8,680 bases of DNA from an uncultured Blautia sp. (GCA_900539525.1 UQCM01000083.1:1-8680), one strand, 5' to 3'. Shown: positions 1-7,616, counted from the first letter of the stretch. The notes: generated by a model not told the origin, from the sequence alone. A program made the numbers and translations.

Positions 1-65
1 CGGAAAAATCCGAAGGCATCATGGGGTCAAATGCTTTTGACCCCAACATCATAACGATCCCATAA
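1..65 (+). CDS. Possible 3' end of an upstream gene (partial)
   Basis: One frame is open from base 3 to a TAA at 63-65 and would encode a tail ending in NAFDPNIITIP. The stop lies 24 bases before the kdpD start, which would suit an upstream gene in the same operon. The piece is only 20 codons and I do not recognise it. One possibility is the separate N-terminal (sensor or universal-stress-like) half of KdpD that the next gene lacks, but this is a guess. A second frame is also open up to a TAA at 52-54, so the call is weak. Confidence 0.35.
   Translation, partial: EKSEGIMGSNAFDPNIITIP
23..44. repeat. Perfect hairpin upstream of kdpD
   Basis: Nine bases, GGGGTCAAA (23-31), pair with TTTGACCCC (36-44) around the loop TGCT. 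No T-run follows on either strand, so it does not look like an intrinsic terminator. It may be a regulatory or RNA-stability structure before kdpD, or it may simply lie inside the end of an upstream coding region. Confidence 0.5.
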
Positions 66-89
66 TCATCTTTTTGGAAAGGAGCGCCT

Positions 90-1190
90 ATGAAAAAATT
101 ACGTCTCATACAAATTATACGACGCAGTCTGTATAACTTTCTGATTACAACTGGTGCCCTGTCTCTTGCGACTGCCGTATCCTTCTATTTTCATGAAATA
201 CAGAACAGCTGTCTGAATATCGGTCTGTTTTATATTCTTGCGATTGTACTGATTGCCCTGCTCACCTCTGACTATATTCTGGGCGGAATGTCTGCGCTGA
301 TCAGCATCATCTGCATCAATTATTTATTTACATACCCGTTCTTCAGACTGAATTTCTCTCTGAGCGGATACCCTATGACTTTTCTGGTCATGCTGATTAT
401 CTCGCTGATCATCAGCACGATCATGATTCATTTAAAAGAAAGTAACCACATCATTTCTGAACGTGAACAATTGCTGGTAGAAGCTGAAAAGGAAAAAATG
501 AGAGCAAATCTGCTCCGCGCTGTCTCACATGATCTGCGAACACCACTTACCAGTATTATCGGAGCCAGCAATACGTATCTTGAAAACGAAAACTCGCTCT
601 CGGAAAATGAAAAGCAGGAGCTGGTCATTCATATCCGTGAGGATTCCAACTGGCTTTTAAATATGGTGGAAAATCTGCTGTCTGTAACACGCATTCATGA
701 TCACTCTCCAAAGGTCACCAAATCTCTGGAGCCGATTGAAGAGGTTGTTTCTGAAGCTGTATTTCGCCTCAAGAAAAGAATTCCCTCAGCTTCTGTCAAA
801 GTTCAGGTTCCGGAAAAATTTCTGATGATACCCATGGATGCCATGCTGATTGAACAGGTGATCATCAATCTTCTGGAAAATGCATTCATCCATGCACACA
901 GTGATAAACCGATCCAGTGTATCGTCGATTATGATGAGAAACTTGTATCGTTTCATATCATTGATTATGGCATCGGAATCCCCCCTGAACGACTGGATAC
1001 CATATTTGACGGTACGGTATACACTTCCGCCGCTTCGCCGGACAGCTCCAGGGGAATGGGGATCGGTCTTAGCATCTGTAAATCAATCATTATCGCACAT
1101 AATGGCACAATAACGGCCCGGAACCATGGACAGGGAGCAGAGTTTATCTTTACCCTGCCACAGGAAGGCGAATGTTCGGACGAATCATGA
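90..1190 (+). CDS. kdpD: KdpD-like membrane sensor histidine kinase, short form
   Basis: This is a 366-residue sensor kinase that would autophosphorylate on His and pass the phosphate to the KdpE-like regulator encoded next. Four hydrophobic segments (about residues 14-34, 43-60, 64-80 and 95-114) form the DUF4118-type membrane domain. A linker helix follows, then the HisKA box with phospho-acceptor His147 (SHDLRTPL). The ATPase domain shows the N box (NLLENA), G1 (DYGIGIP) and G2 (GMGIGLSI). Classical KdpD, about 890 residues in E. coli, has in addition an N-terminal Walker-type sensor domain and a universal-stress-like domain; both are missing here. The ATG is preceded by AAAGGAG at good spacing. 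By family the role is K+ or osmotic sensing, but no kdpFABC or other K+ transporter gene lies in the window, so the regulated target is unknown. Confidence 0.88.
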   Translation: MKKLRLIQIIRRSLYNFLITTGALSLATAVSFYFHEIQNSCLNIGLFYILAIVLIALLTSDYILGGMSALISIICINYLFTYPFFRLNFSLSGYPMTFLVMLIISLIISTIMIHLKESNHIISEREQLLVEAEKEKMRANLLRAVSHDLRTPLTSIIGASNTYLENENSLSENEKQELVIHIREDSNWLLNMVENLLSVTRIHDHSPKVTKSLEPIEEVVSEAVFRLKKRIPSASVKVQVPEKFLMIPMDAMLIEQVIINLLENAFIHAHSDKPIQCIVDYDEKLVSFHIIDYGIGIPPERLDTIFDGTVYTSAASPDSSRGMGIGLSICKSIIIAHNGTITARNHGQGAEFIFTLPQEGECSDES

Positions 1191-1196
1191 AAATCT

Positions 1197-1272
1197 GTAC
1201 TGTTCAAAACCATGCATGAGCAAATAGAAATACTCGAAAAGGCGGTTTTGCGAATGGGTTCTGATCAGTTAC
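1197..1272. repeat. Palindromic insertion (copy A) between kdpD and kdpE
   Basis: This 76-bp element has imperfect inverted ends, GTACTGTTCA on the left and TGATCAGTTAC on the right. It is flanked by a perfect 9-bp direct repeat AAATCTGTA (1191-1199 and 1274-1282), which overlaps the left end by three bases, so the exact boundary is uncertain. Its interior shares CTCGAAAAGGC and TTTTGCGAATG with copy B (4732-4788, opposite strand) and carries about 17 extra bases. With the element and one direct repeat removed, the kdpD-kdpE spacer shrinks from 119 to about 36 bases, a normal operon spacing. The most likely origin is insertion of a small non-autonomous element. Confidence 0.75.
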
Positions 1273-1309
1273 TAAATCTGTAATAGAGAAAGGAACAACT
1301 ATACATATT

Positions 1310-2014
1310 ATGAAAAAGTATAAAGCAACGATTTTAGTCATTGAAGATGAGGAGAATATCTGTAATTTTATTTCAACCACACTATCTGCACAGCAATATC
1401 AGGTATTAAAAGCCTATACCGGAATAGAAGGACTCTCCATCATTACCTCCCAATGTCCGGATATGGTGCTTCTTGATCTCGGCCTCCCGGACATGGACGG
1501 GCTGGAGATCATCCGCAAGGTGCGCACCTGGTCTTCGATGCCGATTCTGGTCATCTCTGCCAGAACACAGGAGGTTGAAAAGGTGGAAGCTCTGGATCTT
1601 GGTGCAGACGATTATATTACCAAACCATTTGGAACCTCTGAATTACTTGCCCGCATCCGCACAGCGGAACGACACAGCAACCGCCTGTCTGCCTCAGGAA
1701 CCCACAATATCTATCGTGCCAGAGACCTGACGATCGATTTCACCAGACATCTGGTCACCATTCGGGGAAAAGAGACGCATCTGACACAGGTGGAATTCAA
1801 GATCGTATCTCTGCTGGCCCAGAATTCCGGTAAAGTAATGACTTATGATTCCATCATTTCCAATATCTGGGGACCCTATGCTGACAATAATAACCGGATT
1901 CTGCGGGTAAACATGGCCAATATCCGTCGAAAACTGGAAGTAAACCCTGCCGAGCCGGAATACATCATGACAGAAATCGGTATCGGCTACCGGATGATCG
2001 AGGAAAAAACTTAA
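1310..2014 (+). CDS. kdpE: KdpE-like OmpR-family response regulator
   Basis: This 234-residue regulator has an N-terminal receiver domain and a C-terminal OmpR/PhoB winged helix. The receiver shows the acidic pair E12/D13, the phospho-acceptor Asp56 (LLDLGLPDMDG), Ser83 (VISAR) and the conserved Lys105 (YITKPFG). The DNA-binding domain starts near residue 135 and includes the LTQVEFKIVSLL helix and the recognition region ending in the typical IGIGYRM wing. It is the expected partner of the upstream kinase. The nearest purine-rich site, AAAGGA, lies about 15 bases before the ATG, which is long, so translation may be modest or helped by the kdpD reading. Copy A of the repeat separates the two genes. 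Targets cannot be told from the window. Confidence 0.92.
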   Translation: MKKYKATILVIEDEENICNFISTTLSAQQYQVLKAYTGIEGLSIITSQCPDMVLLDLGLPDMDGLEIIRKVRTWSSMPILVISARTQEVEKVEALDLGADDYITKPFGTSELLARIRTAERHSNRLSASGTHNIYRARDLTIDFTRHLVTIRGKETHLTQVEFKIVSLLAQNSGKVMTYDSIISNIWGPYADNNNRILRVNMANIRRKLEVNPAEPEYIMTEIGIGYRMIEEKT

Positions 2015-2085
2015 AAAGAAAACAGACATCCTCCAGGGGTTTTGTGATACAGGAAATCCGGAAGAATTTCTGAAATAACGATGAA

Positions 2086-2110
2086 GAGGGGCTTTCGCCC
2101 CTCCTTTATT
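2086..2110 (+). terminator. Intrinsic terminator of kdpDE
   Basis: GAGGGGC (2086-2092) pairs with GCCCCTC (2097-2103) around TTTC and is followed by CTTTATTT. It lies 71 bases after the kdpE stop, between convergent genes. Read on the - strand the same hairpin would follow the sulfotransferase stop, but without a clear T-run, so termination in that direction would be weaker. Confidence 0.8.
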
Positions 2111-3236
2111 TACGTTTAAACATTCTGCTTAATTTACGGTAAGTCCTGAAAAACCAGCAGTTATACATCATCTGAAGCTTTTCCATCTTCTGATTCATTT
2201 CAATCATCTTTTTCTCCTGTGCACAGAAGGCTTCAGTCATCGTTGTGATGATATCACGATACATCGTCTCTTCATTCAGAGACCATACAGGCATAGCCCG
2301 CACCTCGTCATAGAACAGCGGCTCTCCCTTGGGCCGTCCCAGGTATTCCTCCGCAATCTTCTGATTTCCCTCTTCAAACTGTGCCAGATAGGCTACCTGT
2401 TCCTCATAGGTAAACATGCCCGATTTGGGATTCTCACCGATCTCACTTCGATAAGTGCTGCCATACAAAACAGGACGGCTTAAGAAGTCACGCATTTCCC
2501 GATACTCCGGCACACCATTGATCAGTCGCTTGATTTCAATATAATTTCCTTCCAGACCTAGATTTCTCGTATCTCCGTCCCGGTCAAATCCATCGGTCAG
2601 CTTCAGACCAATACTCTCAAAGAAGTCTGAAAAGATGGTATGCTCACTTCCCTCAAATCTGCCTCTCTCGTATGGACGTACAATGATATTTTCTTTTCCC
2701 AGATCCTTTTCGATGAATTTCAGGTTCTCATAGTAATCCATCGGAAAATACCGGAAATAGTCATTTTCCATACACTGCTGGAAGGTCATGGTTCCTTTCC
2801 GGAACATCTTGATGCTCTGATTCCAGAGTGACTGGATCAAAAGATCCTGCCTCCTGAGATATGCGATCACCTTGATCTCACAGTTGATCTTTCTGAAATC
2901 CTCGATCACCTCGCGCCAGAAATTCTCACTCCTTCTGCAGCGGTACCAGATCTGTTCATCTGAGAGAACAATGTTCGGATACTGCTTTGCCAGCTCACCA
3001 AGCTGCTCATAGGCCTTTTTCTTAACCTCTGCCTCATGCTCCTTTTTATTTTCCTGATGTGACTCATAAATCAGAAACTGTCCGTTTCTGTCCCTGTACA
3101 GACCGGAAATGCCAAGTCGCAGCAGAGGATAACAGTACCCCTGCTTCCGCATCTCCCCATCATTTCTGCGCATGAAGTTCTGAAGAGCTGTTGTTCCCGT
3201 CTTGGGTGTTCCAATACTTATGTAAACTGTTGTCAT
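2106..3236 (-). CDS. PAPS-dependent sulfotransferase family protein
   Basis: This 376-residue protein is predicted to transfer a sulfuryl group from PAPS to an unknown acceptor. The N-terminus, MTTVYISIGTPKTGTTAL, carries the 5'-phosphosulfate-binding loop of sulfotransferases (PKTGTT, residues 11-16). Around residues 126-140 an IAYLRRQDLLIQSLWNQ stretch fits the 3'-phosphate-binding motif (Arg then Ser about eight residues later). No signal peptide is seen; the C-terminus has a probable short coiled coil and a very basic tail. The start at 3236 is preferred over an in-frame ATG at 3272, because the later one has a strong GGAAAGGGAG site four bases upstream and avoids overlap with chrA. It is the last gene after cysD, cysNC and chrA, 29 bases past the chrA stop, so its donor is made by its own operon. 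The acceptor could be a polysaccharide, lipid, sterol or small molecule; sequence alone does not decide. Confidence 0.82.
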   Translation of the reverse strand: MTTVYISIGTPKTGTTALQNFMRRNDGEMRKQGYCYPLLRLGISGLYRDRNGQFLIYESHQENKKEHEAEVKKKAYEQLGELAKQYPNIVLSDEQIWYRCRRSENFWREVIEDFRKINCEIKVIAYLRRQDLLIQSLWNQSIKMFRKGTMTFQQCMENDYFRYFPMDYYENLKFIEKDLGKENIIVRPYERGRFEGSEHTIFSDFFESIGLKLTDGFDRDGDTRNLGLEGNYIEIKRLINGVPEYREMRDFLSRPVLYGSTYRSEIGENPKSGMFTYEEQVAYLAQFEEGNQKIAEEYLGRPKGEPLFYDEVRAMPVWSLNEETMYRDIITTMTEAFCAQEKKMIEMNQKMEKLQMMYNCWFFRTYRKLSRMFKRK

Positions 3237-3240
3237 AATT

Positions 3241-3250
3241 CTCCCTTTCC
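3241..3250 (-). promoter_or_regulatory. Ribosome binding site that sets the sulfotransferase start
   Basis: Read on the - strand this is GGAAAGGGAG, followed by AATT and the ATG at 3236. It supports that start over the one at 3272. Confidence 0.7.
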
Positions 3251-3265
3251 TCAATTGCCCGTTCC

Positions 3266-4702
3266 CTAACACAGCAAAAGCAAAAATGATGCTGCCGCAT
3301 TGAGAAGCAATATTCCAACGGTTCCTACTTTAAATTTCTTAATCAGTACTGCATCCAGAAGATACAGGGCTCCAATTGCCAGCAGAACTCCTGCACCGGA
3401 AATCCCGAATTGCGATGCAGCCTTTACCGACTGATTACACAGGGACAGCATAATGTTCATCAGCAGTCCCGCAATAATCGGACGGATCCAGCGGCTCACC
3501 ATCTGAATTGCCTTAAGTGAGATCAGATTGCTGTAGAGGTGATATATGATGATGGAAAAGCTGCAGGACGCCACCACACTGCATGCAAATCCTGCCACAG
3601 CAAAAAGAACTCCTGCAAGCACGCTGCCCGCAGCATTCCATCCGACATAATAGCCGACTCCGGCCAGCGTCTTACACAGAATCGAACCCGGCAGTACATT
3701 GACCACCGAAACGATCTGGCTGTAATACTGCTGTTCCGTCACCATGCCGCTTTCAACAAACAGACCATCCGCAATGGTCAGATACGCATCTCCGCCGCCA
3801 AAGGACATCACTGCGGATGCCACGCCCTTTCCAAGAAACGCAAATGCTTCCCGGTTCATCAGGACCGCGGGAACACTGCACAGAACAAGGAGAAGCAGCC
3901 AGATCCTCAGATCCCTCCAGATGGTCTCCCCATTTCTCCTGTACTTCCAGTTCTTTGCCTGAATATCCTGCCATGCCCCCCATACGGACATGGCGATCAT
4001 CAGGCCTTCGGAGATACGGATGACAAAAATATTTTCTATAAGCCGGGATTTTCCGTGGCTGAACAGATAAACGCCGCCCAGAACAACCATAAACCCCAGA
4101 TGCCTCAGACTGTAGATTCCTCTGGAATACAGCATGCAGAAAAATGCCACCAGCAATACATCAACTGTGGACACAGAAAAAATCGGTGTTAAGTCCGTTC
4201 CAAGCAGATGATATACATTCTTCTCACACACCAGAAGAAAGACAACTGCCATCAAAAAGATGGCTTTTTCCTTCCGCGCGGTGCTCTCCTTCTGACACTC
4301 CTGCAGCATGCTTTTAATATAGGATATCAGCAGATACATGATAAAAACTGATATACCTATTGAAACCAGATCTATCATCTTAAGAAATTCTGACTGAACG
4401 GTAGACAGCAGCGTTAAAAGCAGTACCGTGATCAGTGCACCGGGGAGCGCCATCGCCACAGAGCCAAGAACCATTCCTTTCGTTCCAAAGATCCTCCTGC
4501 CCAGAGAGGCCGCGATCTCCACGGGAAGCGCTCCCGGCGTGATGCTCGCTACAATCACATCCGTATCCAGATTCTGTTTCGTATCCAGCTTCTGTTTATG
4601 CACGATCTCCTCTTCGATTACAGGAATCAGTGCACTGCCGCCGCCAAAACCGATACTCCCGATTTTGGCCATAGCCCCGACAAATTTTGAAAGTTTTTTC
4701 AT
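3266..4702 (-). CDS. chrA: Two-domain ChrA (CHR) family oxyanion transporter
   Basis: This 478-residue, highly hydrophobic inner-membrane protein has two homologous halves, the long-chain form of the chromate ion transporter family. The first half has the hallmark IGSIGFGGGSALIPVIEEEIV (about residues 13-33) followed by TPGALPVEIAASLG. The second half repeats it as SAVMSFGGGDAYL and NVLPGSILCKTLAGVGYYVG, with an inverted relation expected between the halves. Family members export chromate, and sulfate is the structural analogue; some relatives are suspected sulfate carriers. Placed between PAPS synthesis genes and a sulfotransferase, it is more plausibly a sulfate transporter here than a resistance pump, but this is inference from context. 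No strong ribosome binding site precedes the ATG (GGGTAG only), so expression may be low. An 83-base gap holding repeat copy B separates it from cysNC. Confidence 0.85.
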   Translation of the reverse strand: MKKLSKFVGAMAKIGSIGFGGGSALIPVIEEEIVHKQKLDTKQNLDTDVIVASITPGALPVEIAASLGRRIFGTKGMVLGSVAMALPGALITVLLLTLLSTVQSEFLKMIDLVSIGISVFIMYLLISYIKSMLQECQKESTARKEKAIFLMAVVFLLVCEKNVYHLLGTDLTPIFSVSTVDVLLVAFFCMLYSRGIYSLRHLGFMVVLGGVYLFSHGKSRLIENIFVIRISEGLMIAMSVWGAWQDIQAKNWKYRRNGETIWRDLRIWLLLLVLCSVPAVLMNREAFAFLGKGVASAVMSFGGGDAYLTIADGLFVESGMVTEQQYYSQIVSVVNVLPGSILCKTLAGVGYYVGWNAAGSVLAGVLFAVAGFACSVVASCSFSIIIYHLYSNLISLKAIQMVSRWIRPIIAGLLMNIMLSLCNQSVKAASQFGISGAGVLLAIGALYLLDAVLIKKFKVGTVGILLLNAAASFLLLLC

Positions 4703-4731
4703 GTTCTACCCGTTTCTATTCTACATCCGGA

Positions 4732-4788
4732 TAACTGTTCACAGTTCATTCGCAAAATGCCTTTTCGAGGCATGGCTCTGAACAGTTA
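4732..4788. repeat. Palindromic insertion (copy B) between cysNC and chrA
   Basis: The 57-bp element has perfect 10-bp inverted ends, TAACTGTTCA (4732-4741) and TGAACAGTTA (4779-4788). An inner hairpin pairs ATGCC with GGCAT around TTTTCGA. The outermost three bases, read on the - strand, are the TAA stop of cysNC. A flanking pair ACATCCGGA (4723-4731) and ACTTCCAGA (4790-4798) matches at 7 of 9 positions, which could be a decayed target duplication or chance. Its reverse strand matches copy A closely. In the mRNA it would form a stem-loop between two cistrons. Confidence 0.78.
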
Positions 4789-6618
4789 CACTTCCAGATA
4801 CTTTTTCAATCCTTCCAGTACGATATCCACACATTCTTCCATATTGTGCTTACTGGTATCTACAACGATCTCCGCATTCTCAGGCTTTTCATACGGGCTG
4901 CTGACACCTGTAAAGTTCTGGATATTTCCCTTTCTCGCTTCTTTGTAAAGTCCCTTGACATCACGTCTCTCACATTCTTCGATCGGTGTGCTTACATAGA
5001 CTTCAACAAAGCTCTCACCAATGATCTCCCTGGCATTTCTTCTGTCCTGCCTGAAAGGAGAGATGAAAGAAGTCAGAACGATCAGTCCGGCATCATTCAT
5101 CAGCTTTGATACCTCTGCGATCCTGCGGATATTCTCGATCCGGTCATTTTCCTCAAATCCCAGGTTCTTGTTCAGACCCATCCGGATGTTATCACCATCA
5201 AGAAGCATGGTATGCTTACCCATAGAAAACAGCCGCTTCTCCACTGCATTGGCAAGGGTTGATTTGCCTGCGCCGGACAGTCCTGTCATCCAGACAGTAA
5301 CCGCCTTCTGAGAAAGCTGGCTCTCCCGCAGGCTCCGTGTAATATCCATATTGTGCCAGGTCAGGCTCTTTCCTCTCGCCAGCGGCTCCAGTACAACACC
5401 GCAGGCTGATGTCATATTCGTGATACGGTCGATCAGGATCAGGGAACCTAACTCCCTGTTATTCTCGAATCTGTCAAATACGATCTTGCTTCCTACAGAA
5501 ATCTCACAGTATGCGATCTCATTTTTATAAATCGTGTCCGCATAGACCTCTGCGCCTGTATTTACGTCGATCTTATACTTAATCTTCATAACAGTCGCCG
5601 GAATCTGCTGCGTTCCTATCTTCATCCAGAAATTTCGTCCCGCGATCAGACTGGTGTCATCCATCCACAGAATAGATGCTGCAAACATGGAGCCTGTACA
5701 GAGCTGGTAATCCTTCTCCAGAACACAGCCTCTGGACACGTCAATCTCTGTATCCAGCTGGATCGTCACAGCATGTCCCTTGTCACTCTTCTCCACCGGT
5801 TTGTCCCCGTCAAGGATATTTGTTACCTTTGCTGTCTCCCTGCTGGGCATCACTGTAATGGTATCGCCGACTGCGATCTCACCGCTTGAGATCTGTCCCT
5901 GGAAACCACGGAAATTATGGTTCGGACGGCAGACTCTCTGCACGGGCATGGAAAATCCCAGTCCGCTTTCCTTCTCGCTCACATCCACATTCTCCAGATA
6001 AGTGAGCAGGGACTCTCCGGTGTACCATGGCATACTGTCTGACGTATGGGTGATATTATCACCCTCCGTAGCAGAAACCGGAATAATCTTCAGGCTCCGG
6101 TAGTCAAACTCGGCCATCAGCACCTTGATGTCTTTTTCGATCTTTTTAAATTTCTTCTTATCATAATGTACCAGATCCATTTTGTTTACGGCAAACACGA
6201 AATGCTTGATTCCCATCAGAGAACAGATTCTGGAGTGTCTCTTTGTCTGGATCAGCACACCCTGGCTGGCATCCACCAGAATAACGGCCAGGGATGCAAA
6301 CGATGCACCTACTGCCATGTTTCTCGTATACTCCTCATGTCCCGGAGTATCTGCCACAATAAAGCTGCGATTGTCCGTCGTAAAATACCGGTACGCAACA
6401 TCAATGGTAATTCCCTGTTCTCTCTCGGCCATCAGCCCGTCCAGCAGCAGGGAATAGTCAATATCTCCATCTCTGGACCCTACCTTGCTGTCCAGCTCCA
6501 GAGCCTTTTTCTGATCGGCAAAAAGAAGCTTCGCATCATAGAGCATATGTCCGATCAATGTAGATTTTCCGTCATCCACACTTCCGCAGGTGATAAATTT
6601 CAACAAATCGTCTCTCAT
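4786..6618 (-). CDS. cysNC: Fused CysN-CysC: sulfate adenylyltransferase GTPase subunit plus APS kinase
   Basis: This 610-residue bifunctional enzyme catalyses two consecutive steps. With CysD, the N-terminal GTPase drives sulfate + ATP to APS + PPi; the C-terminal kinase makes PAPS from APS and ATP. The EF-Tu-like GTPase shows G1 GSVDDGKST (12-20), G3 DTPGHEEY (90-97), G4 NKMD (145-148) and G5 SATEG (182-186), followed by beta-barrel domains to about 415. The APS kinase part has a P-loop GLSGAGKST (447-455), the DGDNIR motif (474-479), the FISP serine Ser520 that corresponds to the phosphorylated Ser109 of E. coli CysC, and KGLYKEARKG with NFTGVSSPYEKP. All catalytic motifs look intact. The start lies two bases after the cysD stop, which implies translational coupling; a GGGAGGG site lies inside the cysD end. 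The stop codon is supplied by the edge of repeat copy B. Confidence 0.96.
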   Translation of the reverse strand: MRDDLLKFITCGSVDDGKSTLIGHMLYDAKLLFADQKKALELDSKVGSRDGDIDYSLLLDGLMAEREQGITIDVAYRYFTTDNRSFIVADTPGHEEYTRNMAVGASFASLAVILVDASQGVLIQTKRHSRICSLMGIKHFVFAVNKMDLVHYDKKKFKKIEKDIKVLMAEFDYRSLKIIPVSATEGDNITHTSDSMPWYTGESLLTYLENVDVSEKESGLGFSMPVQRVCRPNHNFRGFQGQISSGEIAVGDTITVMPSRETAKVTNILDGDKPVEKSDKGHAVTIQLDTEIDVSRGCVLEKDYQLCTGSMFAASILWMDDTSLIAGRNFWMKIGTQQIPATVMKIKYKIDVNTGAEVYADTIYKNEIAYCEISVGSKIVFDRFENNRELGSLILIDRITNMTSACGVVLEPLARGKSLTWHNMDITRSLRESQLSQKAVTVWMTGLSGAGKSTLANAVEKRLFSMGKHTMLLDGDNIRMGLNKNLGFEENDRIENIRRIAEVSKLMNDAGLIVLTSFISPFRQDRRNAREIIGESFVEVYVSTPIEECERRDVKGLYKEARKGNIQNFTGVSSPYEKPENAEIVVDTSKHNMEECVDIVLEGLKKYLEV

Positions 6619-6620
6619 CT

Positions 6621-7514
6621 CTAAAAATAACCCTCCCGCTTTCTTTTTTCCATGCTGGCAGAACCGCCGTCCGAATCAATAATACGGCTCGTTCTCTCCG
6701 ATTCTACAGCAGCCAGTGTCTCCTCTATAATCTCATCCAGTGTCTCTGCTTCCGACTCCATACCGCCCGTCAGAGGATAACATCCCAGTGTACGGAAACG
6801 TACTTTCTTCATCTCCACTTTCTCACCCGGAAGCAGCTTGATCCGGTCATCATCCACCATGATCAGCTGACCGTTCCGCTCGATTACCGGACGTTCTTTT
6901 GCAAAATACAGGGACACAATGGGGATATTCTCTCTGCGTATATACTGCCAGATATCCTTCTCAGTCCAGTTTGATAACGGGAACACGCGAATGCTCTCCC
7001 CCTGCTCGATTTTTGTATTAAACAGCTTCCACATCTCAGGACGCTGATTCTTCGGATCCCATGCCTGCTCACGATTCCGGAAGGAAAAGATTCTCTCTTT
7101 CGCACGTGATTTCTCCTCGTCTCGTCTTCCTCCTCCGAAAGCTGCTGTGAATCCGTATTTATTCAATGCCTGCTTCAGAGCCTGCGTCTTCATGATATCC
7201 GTATAGGAAGAGCCATGGTCAAATGGATTGATTCCCTGTGCCACACCTTCCTCATTAATATATTCCAGCATTTCAATCCCAAGCTCTTTTGCTCTTTCAT
7301 CACGAAATTCGATCATTTCGTGAAACTTCCATGTCGTATTTACATGTAAGAACGGAAATGGCGGCTTTTCCGGATAGAACGCTTTCATCGCAAGATGAAG
7401 CATAACCGAAGAATCCTTTCCAATCGAATAAAGCATTACCGGCTTTTCGCATTCTGCGGCAACCTCACGCATGATATAAATCGCTTCTGCTTCTAATTCA
7501 TCCAAATGATTCAT
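6621..7514 (-). CDS. cysD: Sulfate adenylyltransferase subunit 2 (CysD)
   Basis: This 297-residue protein, close to the 302 of E. coli CysD, is the ATP-binding subunit of ATP sulfurylase and forms APS from sulfate and ATP in the cytoplasm together with CysN. It belongs to the PP-loop (PAPS reductase-like) fold: the pyrophosphate loop reads YSIGKDSS (29-36). Other CysD signatures are FGGGRRDEEKSRAKER, the WTEKDIWQYI segment, RFRTLGCYPLTGG and the C-terminal RKREGYF, all of which separate it from true PAPS reductase. The ATG is preceded by AGGAGA at six bases. It is the first gene of the cluster, and a promoter at 7617-7645 and an inverted repeat in the leader lie upstream. Confidence 0.97.
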   Translation of the reverse strand: MNHLDELEAEAIYIMREVAAECEKPVMLYSIGKDSSVMLHLAMKAFYPEKPPFPFLHVNTTWKFHEMIEFRDERAKELGIEMLEYINEEGVAQGINPFDHGSSYTDIMKTQALKQALNKYGFTAAFGGGRRDEEKSRAKERIFSFRNREQAWDPKNQRPEMWKLFNTKIEQGESIRVFPLSNWTEKDIWQYIRRENIPIVSLYFAKERPVIERNGQLIMVDDDRIKLLPGEKVEMKKVRFRTLGCYPLTGGMESEAETLDEIIEETLAAVESERTSRIIDSDGGSASMEKRKREGYF

Positions 7515-7562
7515 ACACTTTCTCCTGTTTTCATTTTGTTCTGAGACTACAAATAGTTACCT

Positions 7563-7595
7563 TTTTCTCAAGTATAACCTATAACTTTGAGAAAA
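7563..7595 (-). promoter_or_regulatory. Inverted repeat in the cysD leader, possible operator
   Basis: TTTTCTCAA (7563-7571) and TTGAGAAAA (7587-7595) are perfect 9-bp inverted arms around a 15-base centre. Read on the - strand the centre contains GTTATAGGTTATAC, in which GTTATA occurs twice seven bases apart. It lies just downstream of the predicted transcription start, where a repressor would block elongation or initiation; as RNA it could also form a weak AT-rich stem. The regulator is unknown; I do not match it to a named sulfur-regulator box. Confidence 0.5.
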
Positions 7596-7616
7596 TCATG
7601 TGATTCCTCACCTTTG

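Noticed and set aside
23..44. Hairpin as a terminator of the upstream gene
   Set aside because: The stem is perfect but no T-run follows on either strand, and an open frame may run through it.
3237..3272. Earlier in-frame start for the sulfotransferase
   Set aside because: It would overlap the chrA end and add 12 residues before the conserved N-terminal strand; the ATG at 3236 has a strong ribosome binding site.
3539..4192. Long + strand open frame of 217 codons
   Set aside because: It is antisense to chrA, with a low-complexity, His- and Gln-rich translation and no recognisable domain; chrA motifs are clear on the other strand.
6046..6624. + strand open frame of 192 codons
   Set aside because: It is antisense to the GTPase domain of cysNC, whose G motifs are intact in the opposite frame.
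6621..7514. CysD read as a PAPS reductase (CysH)
   Set aside because: Both share the PP-loop fold, but the FGGGRRDEEKSRAKER and C-terminal RKREGYF signatures and the partner cysNC fit CysD; the CysH cysteine motif is absent.
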